The notes under the pieces: model-generated
What the model saw: the letters and a program-made list of their open reading frames with translations, nothing else
Databases searched by the model: none
What the model was told of the DNA's origin: nothing
Shown here: piece by piece, positions 24,982 to 31,731 of the stretch
How positions within the stretch are numbered: the stretch's first letter is position 1
Layout of the letters: every line of letters starts with the position of its first letter
Made by a program: the position numbers and the translations under genes
Assembly (NCBI GenBank): GCA_019639235.1
Contig: JAHBSG010000011.1
Coordinates: 1 to 64,000, forward strand
Direction: 5' to 3'
DNA: 64,000 bases
Origin: Acidobacteriota bacterium
GTDB taxonomy: Bacteria; Acidobacteriota; Blastocatellia; Pyrinomonadales; Pyrinomonadaceae

Positions 24982-27588
24982 ATGTACAAATTTGCAGATC
25001 TTCAGCTTAAACTTGCCGCGCTGGTCATCGTACTTTCTGCGAGTGCGATAGCACAGACAACCGCATTTAGCTTTCAGGGAAAACTTTCCGACGGTGGCAT
25101 TCCGGCGAATGGGAGTTATGATCTTCAATTCCGGATTTACGATTCGCTGGCCGGGGGGACGCAGGTGGGATCGTCCGTGGGAATATCCGGGGTGATCGCG
25201 ACGGGCGGGATCTTTTCGGTCGAGCTCGATTTCGGGGCCGGCGCGTTCGATGGGGGCGACCGCTGGCTCGAGATCGCGGTAAGCCCGGCGGGGGCGGCTA
25301 CATTCACGACCCTTGCCCCGAGACAAAGGTTGGGCTCTTCACCGTACGCGATAAGGTCGCTAAGCTCTGAATTTGCGGAAACCGCCATTGACTCGGCAAG
25401 TCTCGGCGGGCTTCCGGCGGCAAGTTTCGTTAACACGACCGACCCTCGGCTGAGCGACGCTCGCCAGCCGCTTCCGGGCAGCAATGATTACGTGCGGAAC
25501 AGCGACACTTCGCAAACCGCCAATTTCAACATAGGCGGCTCCGGGAGGGCAGAGGTTTTCAACGCGAATGACAGGTTTGAGATCGCCGGGGTTCGGGTTC
25601 TGAGCACCCCGGGCACCAATAATCTCTTTCTTGGAAAGGATGCGGGAGCGTCGAATGATACCGGCGTGGCGAATGTCTTTTTGGGACATTTTGCCGGAAA
25701 TGCAAACACGAGCGGCTTTGCGAATTCCTTCCTTGGCCGATATGCAGGAGCATCTAACACAACCGGATTCTTCAATACCTTCGTCGGTCATAACACCGGC
25801 ACCGCCAACAGCTCGGGCGAGCTGAACACGTTCATTGGGGTACAAGCGGGGCAAAGCAACTCAACCGGAAAGTATAATTCCTTCTTTGGAGCAACAGCCG
25901 CCTCGCAAAACATAACCGGGAACAATCTGACCATGCTTGGGTACGACACACGCGTCGGTGCTTCGGATCTGCAGTTCGCGACGGCGATCGGTTCGCGTGC
26001 ACTGGTAGGAGCGAACGATACGATAGTCCTGGGAAAGATAGCGGGAAACTACAACGGACAGTCAAGGCCGGCGGATCGGGTGGTAATACCGGGCGATCTG
26101 AATGTCGTCGGTTCGTTTTCTGCCGGCTCGTTCACAGCCTCGATATTCGACGCCGCATCATATTTCAGCATCGGCGGGGAACGAGTACTCGCAAATCCCG
26201 GAACGCGGAACATTTTTGGCGGGTTCAATGCCGGACTCGCAAATACAGGCACCGACAACTCGTTCTTCGGTTGGAATTCGGGGCGCTTCAATACCTCCGG
26301 AACCAACAACGCATTTTACGGCGCCAGCTCGGGATACTCGAACACGACGGGTGCCAATAACTCATTCTTCGGAGCAAATTCGGGCAACAGCAATACGACC
26401 GGGAGTTCGAATTCTTTCTTTGGGAGTTCGGCAGGACTTTTCAATACGACGGGAACAAGAAACGCATTCTACGGCGACCGGTCCGGCCTCTTCAACACAA
26501 CGGGACGCGACAATGCCTTTTTTGGATTCGCTTCAGGAGAGAACACGACGGTTGGACTCTACAACGTTTTTGTTGGTTCGTATTCCGGAGCCGCAAACAC
26601 TACGGGCGGGCAGAACACCTTTGTTGGCGCGGAGACCGGACGGGCGCTAACAAGCGGATTCCAGAATACCTTTGTCGGCTCGCGTGCAGGCCGTTCGGCA
26701 ACCGGGGGGGCTGACAACATATTAGTCGGATATGATTCCGGGACTAGCTTAACTACCGGAGATGGCAATACCTATATCGGAACAAGGAGCGGGCAGTCTC
26801 TAACCTCAGGAAGGCTAAATACCTTCATAGGGATCGGTTCCGGCGGCCAGGTAACGACCGGCGTAGGCAACCTCGGTATCGGCTATGGTGCCGGTACACA
26901 GAACTCCACCGGATCGGGGAATATCTTTATAGGGGGCAACTCCGGGGTTCAGACAGGGGTACAGGTGACCGATTCGATCGCAATCGGAAACAACGTTTTG
27001 GTTGGTGCTAGCAACACGATCGCGTTCGGAACGGCCTCACAGACAACGATAATCAACGGAAGATTTCGAATCCTGAACGGTGCCTCAGAATCGACGCCGG
27101 CGGTCATTTCGTATTCTTCGCCTGCCGGGGGCGGATTGTGGGCACGGCACGTCTATTTCGCAAACCCGAGCCAGCTGTTTTCGCAATCGCACCTTTGCCA
27201 TGTCGGGGCGACGGACGGAGTTCCGGCGAACGTCTTGACGTTCTGCTCATCATCGTTCTCTTCAGACGCGAACAAGCGCGACATTCAGCCGTTTTCCATG
27301 GGGCTCGACGTGTTGGGCCGCTTGAATCCCGTAAAGTTTCGTTTTACAGGCAACAACTTAGCTTCGGTCGGCCTTTCGGCTGAAGAGGTGAATGCACTGG
27401 CCCCGGAACTCGTCTCAAAAAAGGAAACCGGAGAGGTCGATGAGGTATCCGAGGCCGCATTGATAACGCTTCTGATCAATTCAGTTAAGCAGCAGCAAAA
27501 GCAGATCGAGGAGCTAAAGAGATCGATCGCGAAGCTGGAGGCGGAACTCGCAAGGACCGATAGAAAGGATGAACGCAAGGACAAATAG
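24982..27588 (+). CDS. Exported repeat fibre/adhesin-like protein with C-terminal S74 intramolecular chaperone
   Basis: The 868 residues begin with a signal peptide (LAALVIVLSASAIAQ) and a beta-rich head domain (FSFQGKLSDGGIPANGSYDLQFRIYDS). Two long arrays of NTTG...NxFFG repeats follow (about 205-310 and 410-655); in the second the period is 17 residues, with the pattern TGxxNxFxGxxSGxxNT over about 13 units. At residue 760 the S74 peptidase/chaperone domain begins (SSDANKRDIQPF), followed by the helical tail with a coiled coil (VKQQQKQIEELKRSIAKLEAELA). S74 domains fold trimeric phage tail spikes and related fibres and then cut themselves off. A trimeric surface fibre is likely. The stop abuts the ATG of the next gene (TAGATG). 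Confidence 0.85.
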   Translation: MYKFADLQLKLAALVIVLSASAIAQTTAFSFQGKLSDGGIPANGSYDLQFRIYDSLAGGTQVGSSVGISGVIATGGIFSVELDFGAGAFDGGDRWLEIAVSPAGAATFTTLAPRQRLGSSPYAIRSLSSEFAETAIDSASLGGLPAASFVNTTDPRLSDARQPLPGSNDYVRNSDTSQTANFNIGGSGRAEVFNANDRFEIAGVRVLSTPGTNNLFLGKDAGASNDTGVANVFLGHFAGNANTSGFANSFLGRYAGASNTTGFFNTFVGHNTGTANSSGELNTFIGVQAGQSNSTGKYNSFFGATAASQNITGNNLTMLGYDTRVGASDLQFATAIGSRALVGANDTIVLGKIAGNYNGQSRPADRVVIPGDLNVVGSFSAGSFTASIFDAASYFSIGGERVLANPGTRNIFGGFNAGLANTGTDNSFFGWNSGRFNTSGTNNAFYGASSGYSNTTGANNSFFGANSGNSNTTGSSNSFFGSSAGLFNTTGTRNAFYGDRSGLFNTTGRDNAFFGFASGENTTVGLYNVFVGSYSGAANTTGGQNTFVGAETGRALTSGFQNTFVGSRAGRSATGGADNILVGYDSGTSLTTGDGNTYIGTRSGQSLTSGRLNTFIGIGSGGQVTTGVGNLGIGYGAGTQNSTGSGNIFIGGNSGVQTGVQVTDSIAIGNNVLVGASNTIAFGTASQTTIINGRFRILNGASESTPAVISYSSPAGGGLWARHVYFANPSQLFSQSHLCHVGATDGVPANVLTFCSSSFSSDANKRDIQPFSMGLDVLGRLNPVKFRFTGNNLASVGLSAEEVNALAPELVSKKETGEVDEVSEAALITLLINSVKQQQKQIEELKRSIAKLEAELARTDRKDERKDK

Positions 27589-28113
27589 ATGAATGAAAGA
27601 AAACTCCAAAGGCAACTAGTTTTGTTTGCCGCCGCGATCTTGACCTTGTCGTGCATCACCAATGCACAGACGGGAAGTGGAATCCAACTTGAGAAGGCCG
27701 TGGTGAGCAACTCGGGTGGATCTGCTGCCGCTGGAACTTTCTCTATCGAATCGACGACTGGACAGGCCCTTCTCGGGGTAGCTGCAGGAGGCGGATCATT
27801 TGTGGCGACCTTTGGATTCTGGGCATCAGACCTTGCCCCGACGGCGGCTCCCGTCACGCTTTCGGGGCGGGTGCGGGATGCGGCAGGCCGCGGCCTTCCT
27901 GGCGCGATGGTGATATTGTCCGACCCCGAGGGAAACGTCGCCGGAGCGGTCACTTCGTCCTTCGGCAATTTCCGCTTTGAGGGTGTGCCGGCCGGCGGCT
28001 TTTACATCCTCTCGGTCTCCGCAAAGGGAACCTCCTTCAAAGAGCCCGTAATCGTCGTCAACGCCTTCGAAAACATCGACGGCCTCGAGTTTATCGCGAT
28101 AGCGTCGCCGTGA
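27589..28113 (+). CDS. Exported protein with CarboxypepD_reg-like domain
   Basis: A 174-residue protein with a signal peptide (LVLFAAAILTLSCITNAQ). It has an N-terminal part (SGIQLEKAVVSNSGGSAAAGTFSIESTTGQALLGV, typical of a domain that precedes outer-surface repeats) and a carboxypeptidase-regulatory-like beta sandwich (VTLSGRVRDAAGRGLPGAMVILSDPEG, SSFGNFRFEGVPAGGFYILSV). It directly abuts the S74 fibre gene and is surely translated with it, so a role in export, anchoring or assembly of the fibre is plausible but unproven. Its C-terminal domain is the intact relative of the fragment at 17655-17795. No membrane anchor or C-terminal sorting signal is recognised. Confidence 0.8.
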   Translation: MNERKLQRQLVLFAAAILTLSCITNAQTGSGIQLEKAVVSNSGGSAAAGTFSIESTTGQALLGVAAGGGSFVATFGFWASDLAPTAAPVTLSGRVRDAAGRGLPGAMVILSDPEGNVAGAVTSSFGNFRFEGVPAGGFYILSVSAKGTSFKEPVIVVNAFENIDGLEFIAIASP

Positions 28114-28183
28114 TCGGATCTAGTGGTAAAACCATGTGTCGTGGCAACTCGGGTCAAATCATTACCAAGGAGATCATCAGAAA

Positions 28184-28636
28184 ATGTTTAGGAACTGTGG
28201 AATCGTCGTTGTACAGGAACGCGGGAAGCAAAGAGATTTCGCGCAGGTAAAACTCATCAATCCCAAGAAAGCCGGTGATGGCGTGTGGCAGGGAAGGTGG
28301 GTCCTATACACAAACAGCAGAGAAACCGGTTACAGGCCGGGCCACACTTATACCATCGGCACAAGTGCCCATCCCCAATACAAATTCTGGATGTTCGAGA
28401 AAGCGTCGAACGGCCTCTATTTCTGCGAGACGGAAAACCTTGTCGGTGGCGGGCTAAAGTACGGAGAGGTGCTTACCGATTATAAAGTAACCGTTGCGTG
28501 CCACCGGGCGACGATAACGCCGGAAGGAATCTTTCCGATGAATGAAGCTAACGAGGAAAAGGCGGATGTTCTGGTCCCTTCGAACCTTTTTCTAAAGGGC
28601 CAAACGACGACGTGGACCGACGATTACATCGATTGA
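28184..28636 (+). CDS. Protein of unknown function
   Basis: I do not recognise the family. The start at 28184 is supported by AAGGAG at 28167-28172, 11 nt upstream; an in-frame ATG at 28136 has no such site. The 150 residues (MFRNCGIVVVQERGKQRDF...) lack a signal peptide or membrane helix. They are rich in Gly, Tyr, Trp and Lys, with patterns such as GVWQGRWVLYTNSRETGYRPGHTYTIG suggesting a beta-rich fold, and three cysteines. The gene lies 70 bp after the fibre operon on the same strand and could be its last member. Codon use looks like that of its neighbours. Confidence 0.6.
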   Translation: MFRNCGIVVVQERGKQRDFAQVKLINPKKAGDGVWQGRWVLYTNSRETGYRPGHTYTIGTSAHPQYKFWMFEKASNGLYFCETENLVGGGLKYGEVLTDYKVTVACHRATITPEGIFPMNEANEEKADVLVPSNLFLKGQTTTWTDDYID

Positions 28637-28697
28637 AGGGTAGTAGTTCCAGGGATACGATTGGGCAATGTTGGAGCTGCCCGAAGGTTCAGGTCTT

Positions 28698-29348
28698 CTA
28701 CTTGGCGCAAAGAATGCCGCAGTCCGGCTCTCGGTTGGCGTTGTTATCTATGGCGGCAGGATCGCCGGGTAATGATTTGACCCAGTCGGGAATTGCAAAC
28801 GTCGAAAATGCACCGTTAAGTTCATATTTCCCGTCGCCATTGTAGTCGCAAAGGTGATAGGAAGTGGCTGTTGGCACCAAGTTCTGAGCCCTGTCAAAAA
28901 GAGTTGCGTAGTACACATAGCAAAAGATCTTTCCGTCACGCCCCGAAAGTTCGCTTACGTCGCGAATCCGCCATACATAGAAATCTTCAGGGACTCCGTC
29001 TTCTGAATACGGCAACGCCGCTTCCGCAACGGGCCAGCCTTCGGGCGTGATCGACAGCACATTATAGATCACGGTTCGCCCTTTCTTAGTTTTGCCAGTC
29101 GCCTTTCGCTTCCACGTATCCTCGGGAATAATCTTCTGGATCGGCCAACCGTCCGCCTTGATCAGATTTCCATCGGCATCTTCGCGGACATTCGGAGGCA
29201 ACGGCGTGCGAGTCGGTTCGGCCGTTGGCTCGGCGACAGCGGCGGTTTCATTCGCATCGTCATTCGCGGCGGGCGGTTTTGTCTCACTGCATCCGGCCAT
29301 GCCGAATATGAAAGAAACTATGAATGCAATGATAAAGCGCTCTTTCAT
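28698..29348 (-). CDS. Predicted lipoprotein of unknown function
   Basis: A 216-residue protein with a lipoprotein signal (FIIAFIVSFIFGMAGC, lipobox ending in Cys20). A low-complexity, Ala/Thr/Pro/Glu-rich linker follows (PTAEPTRTPLPP), then a globular domain of about 150 residues. Towards the C terminus there is a CDYNGDGKYELNGAF segment, a DxNGDG calcium-loop-like or VCBS-like motif, and a final Cys pair (CGILC). It should be anchored in the inner or outer membrane. The family is not recognised. It lies 12 bp after the msrB stop on the same strand, so it may be co-transcribed with msrB. Confidence 0.75.
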   Translation of the reverse strand: MKERFIIAFIVSFIFGMAGCSETKPPAANDDANETAAVAEPTAEPTRTPLPPNVREDADGNLIKADGWPIQKIIPEDTWKRKATGKTKKGRTVIYNVLSITPEGWPVAEAALPYSEDGVPEDFYVWRIRDVSELSGRDGKIFCYVYYATLFDRAQNLVPTATSYHLCDYNGDGKYELNGAFSTFAIPDWVKSLPGDPAAIDNNANREPDCGILCAK

Positions 29349-29360
29349 CGGCTTCTCCCA

Positions 29361-29813
29361 TCAAGATTTCTGCGGGATGTCTTCGCCCTCGGGGAAGAAT
29401 TCGAGCGAGGCGGAGTTTAGGCAGTAGCGTTGGCCGGTGGGCGGCGGGCCGTCGGGGAAGACGTGGCCCTGATGGCCGCCGCAGCGTGCACAGCGGATCT
29501 CGGTGCGGATCATGCCGTAGCTCGTGTCGCGGATGTAGGCGAGGTGCTCTTTGTCGAACGGCGAGTGGAACGACGGCCAGCCCGTGCCCGATTCGAACTT
29601 GTGCCGCGAGGTGAACAGCGGCAGCCCGCACAGGCGGCACGCATACACGCCGTCGAGCTTGTTATCAAGCAGCGTCCCGCAAAACGGCGCTTCCGTGCCG
29701 TGGTTCAGGAGTATCCGGCGTTCCTCCTCGCTCAGATCGCCCGCCAAACTCTCAATAGTTTCCGCGTCCAAAGGCGTGATGTCGTATCCGGATCCTGATT
29801 TGTGCTCGCTCAT
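29361..29813 (-). CDS. msrB: Peptide-methionine (R)-S-oxide reductase MsrB
   Basis: MsrB reduces the R epimer of methionine sulfoxide in oxidised proteins. The 150 residues have the two zinc CxxC motifs (CRLC and CARC), the substrate-binding segment FESGTGWPSFHSPF and GHVFPDGPPPTGQRYCLNSASLEF, which carries the catalytic Cys in RYCLN. The start at 29813 (MSEHKSG) is favoured because the longer frame to 29894 reads through an intergenic repeat. No signal peptide is seen, so it is cytosolic. lpxD lies upstream on the same strand, separated by a 150-bp spacer containing an inverted repeat. Confidence 0.93.
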   Translation of the reverse strand: MSEHKSGSGYDITPLDAETIESLAGDLSEEERRILLNHGTEAPFCGTLLDNKLDGVYACRLCGLPLFTSRHKFESGTGWPSFHSPFDKEHLAYIRDTSYGMIRTEIRCARCGGHQGHVFPDGPPPTGQRYCLNSASLEFFPEGEDIPQKS

Positions 29814-29856
29814 AATATTCTTTATCGCAATGACCCGAGGGTTAAAGGTAAATTTT

Positions 29857-29967
29857 ACCGCAGAGTCGCCGAGACGCAGAGGAAAGAGAACCAATCAAAC
29901 TAACGGGCCGCGGACACTGATGGCATCGAATCATTTAGAAAACTCTGCGTCTCCGCGTCTCGGCGGT
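29857..29967. repeat. Inverted pair of 25-bp ACCGCAGAG-type repeats
   Basis: Arm 1 (29857-29881) ACCGCAGAGTCGCC-GAGACGCAGAG and arm 2 (29943-29967, inverted) match at 22 of 25 positions, with a 61-bp interior. Arm 2 touches the lpxD stop codon (29967-29969). The pair could act as an attenuator or processing site between lpxD and msrB. Related sequence lies in mutS2 near 21944. Confidence 0.8.
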
Positions 29968-30998
29968 TAAATGTTTTCGTCGTTGCCGCTCACTTTCTTC
30001 TCGAGCTTTTTGAGGCGCTGGGCGAATTCGCCGAGCCGGCGATAGGCGGCGGTGGAGCGGAGCCAATCTTTGTTGTCGAAGCCGGGGATGCCGCTGATCA
30101 CCTTGCCGGGTTCGATGTCGTGCGAGGTTGCCGACTTGGCGGTTATCACGGCGTCGTCGCCGACCTTCAAATGCCCAGCGATCCCGACCTGGCCGGCGAG
30201 TATCACGCGTTTGCCGATTACGCTCGAACCGGCGAGGCCCGTCTGCGAACAAATAAGTGCGTCTTCATCGACCGTGCAGGAATGGCCGATCTGGACGAGG
30301 TTGTCGATCTTCGCACCGCGTTTGATCCGCGTCTCGCCGACCGAAGCACAGTCGATGGCCGTGTTCGCACCGATCTCGACGTCATCCTCAAGCACGACGC
30401 GGCCGACCTGCGGTATCTTCAGCCAGCGTTTTTCCTCGTCCTTGGCGTAACCAAAGCCGTCGGAACCGATGGTCGTATTGTTGTGGATGATGCACCGGCG
30501 GCCGATCTCGCAATTTTCTCTAACGGAAACGCCGGAATGGATGACCGAGCCCTCGCCGATCGAAACGCCTTCATAGATGGTCGCATTCGGAAAGATCTTA
30601 ACGCCTTTTTCGATGCGGCAACCCGCTGAAATGACGACATTCGCTCCGATCTCCGCTTCGGGCGAAACCTCAGCGGTCGCGTCGATAACGGCCGAAGGAT
30701 GAACGCCGGGCTTGATAGCTTTTTCGGGATGAAACAGCCGAAGTGCACGCGTATAGGCGAGATAGGCGTCCTTCGCACGAAGCACGGCGATGTCATCGCG
30801 GCCGGACGCGACGCCTTCATTCAAGAAGATGGCGGAAGCTTTCGTTTCCTTGATCTGCGGAGTGTATTTCGGATTCGCGAGGAAGGTGACGTCGCCTTCA
30901 CCGGCGATATCAAGCCCGGCGGCGGCGGCGATATCGGCCTCCGGCGAACCGGATTCGAGCGTGGTTCCGGTCTTTTCCGCAAGTTCGGATAGTTTCAT
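29967..30998 (-). CDS. lpxD: UDP-3-O-acylglucosamine N-acyltransferase LpxD
   Basis: LpxD adds the second hydroxyacyl chain in lipid A synthesis, in the cytoplasm. The 343 residues have the N-terminal uridine-binding domain (about 20-95, LANPKYTPQIKETKASAIFL) and a long left-handed beta-helix of hexapeptide repeats (about 105-320, IGANVVISAGCRIEKGVKIFPNATIYEG). The catalytic-type segment IGQIGHSCT-like is seen as DNLVQIGHSCTVDED with the active-site His. A C-terminal helix follows (AAYRRLGEFAQRLKKLEKKV). AAGGA lies about 8 nt upstream of the ATG at 30998. It is the strongest sign of an LPS outer membrane, together with the heptose genes near 46 kb. Confidence 0.95.
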   Translation of the reverse strand: MKLSELAEKTGTTLESGSPEADIAAAAGLDIAGEGDVTFLANPKYTPQIKETKASAIFLNEGVASGRDDIAVLRAKDAYLAYTRALRLFHPEKAIKPGVHPSAVIDATAEVSPEAEIGANVVISAGCRIEKGVKIFPNATIYEGVSIGEGSVIHSGVSVRENCEIGRRCIIHNNTTIGSDGFGYAKDEEKRWLKIPQVGRVVLEDDVEIGANTAIDCASVGETRIKRGAKIDNLVQIGHSCTVDEDALICSQTGLAGSSVIGKRVILAGQVGIAGHLKVGDDAVITAKSATSHDIEPGKVISGIPGFDNKDWLRSTAAYRRLGEFAQRLKKLEKKVSGNDENI

Positions 30999-31132
30999 AG
31001 AAATATTCCTTGAAAAGCCAAGTCGGGATGTGCAACACTAGTTGTATCAAACCCCTTTCCCCAAGCAAAGCCCCCAAGTTTTTGCCCTCGATTTGACCGA
31101 AATTTGTTCAAACGTATAGGAGCACTCATTAA

Positions 31133-31729
31133 ATGGTAAATGAAACAGCGACAGCGGCCTCGCAGAGCAAGGCTATCCACAGCGGTATTGCTGAGAGCGT
31201 CAGGGCATCGGTAAATGCAAAGGTGATCGGCCGCGGCGAATGCGACCGGCGGCATAACCTGCTCGTCGCCAATGCGGCGGTCGGCATCGGCAGCCGGAAC
31301 GGCGGCAAAAAGGGCGAGATGTACATCGGCAATATGCGGGTGCGGCTTGGCGACGGGCTCATCTGTACGCCGGATATCGTGATCGTCGCCAACGACCCAA
31401 ACTTCTCGACCGCTGCGGAAGAGGAACTCGTCAACCCAACGGTCATCATCGACGTGTTCTCGTCGCGGTCCGATTCGCTTGAGAAAACGCGGAAGCTCGA
31501 GAGCTTTCTTGCGACGGACAGCATCAAGGAATGCCTGCTCGTAAAGCAGGACGAAATGCGGGTCGAGCACTACGCACGGCAGAACCAGAAGCAATGGATC
31601 TACCGAATTTACAACGAGAAGGACGATGTTATCTCGATCGATGCGGCCGCCTGCAAGATATCAATGCAGGAGATCTATGCAAAGGTCGATCTCGCCCGGG
31701 CACAGTTCGCCTCGCGGTCGCTAAATTAG
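31133..31729 (+). CDS. Uma2-like (DUF820) putative PD-(D/E)xK family protein
   Basis: A 198-residue protein resembling the Uma2/DUF820 family, which has a restriction-endonuclease-like fold and unknown biological role. Typical segments are ECDRRHNLLVANAA (about residue 36), the strand pair LICTPDIVIVAND and NPTVIIDVFSSRSDSLEKTRKLESF, then KECLLVKQDEMRVEHYAR. The acidic residues in PDIV and IIDV and the Lys in KTRK fit the nuclease core, with Asp where many members have Glu. GGAG lies about 10 nt before the ATG. The gene is alone, between divergent lpxD and convergent priA; Uma2 genes are often scattered in this way. Confidence 0.82.
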   Translation: MVNETATAASQSKAIHSGIAESVRASVNAKVIGRGECDRRHNLLVANAAVGIGSRNGGKKGEMYIGNMRVRLGDGLICTPDIVIVANDPNFSTAAEEELVNPTVIIDVFSSRSDSLEKTRKLESFLATDSIKECLLVKQDEMRVEHYARQNQKQWIYRIYNEKDDVISIDAAACKISMQEIYAKVDLARAQFASRSLN

Positions 31730-31731
31730 CA

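Noticed and set aside
24883..25326. Minus-strand frame overlapping the start of the S74 fibre gene
   Set aside because: Antisense to a signal peptide and a family-typical head domain; no motif of its own.
31093..31120. TTGACC-16-TATAGG promoter for the Uma2-like gene
   Set aside because: The -10 element overlaps the GGAG ribosome site, so the transcript would start too close to the ATG to include it; more likely chance.
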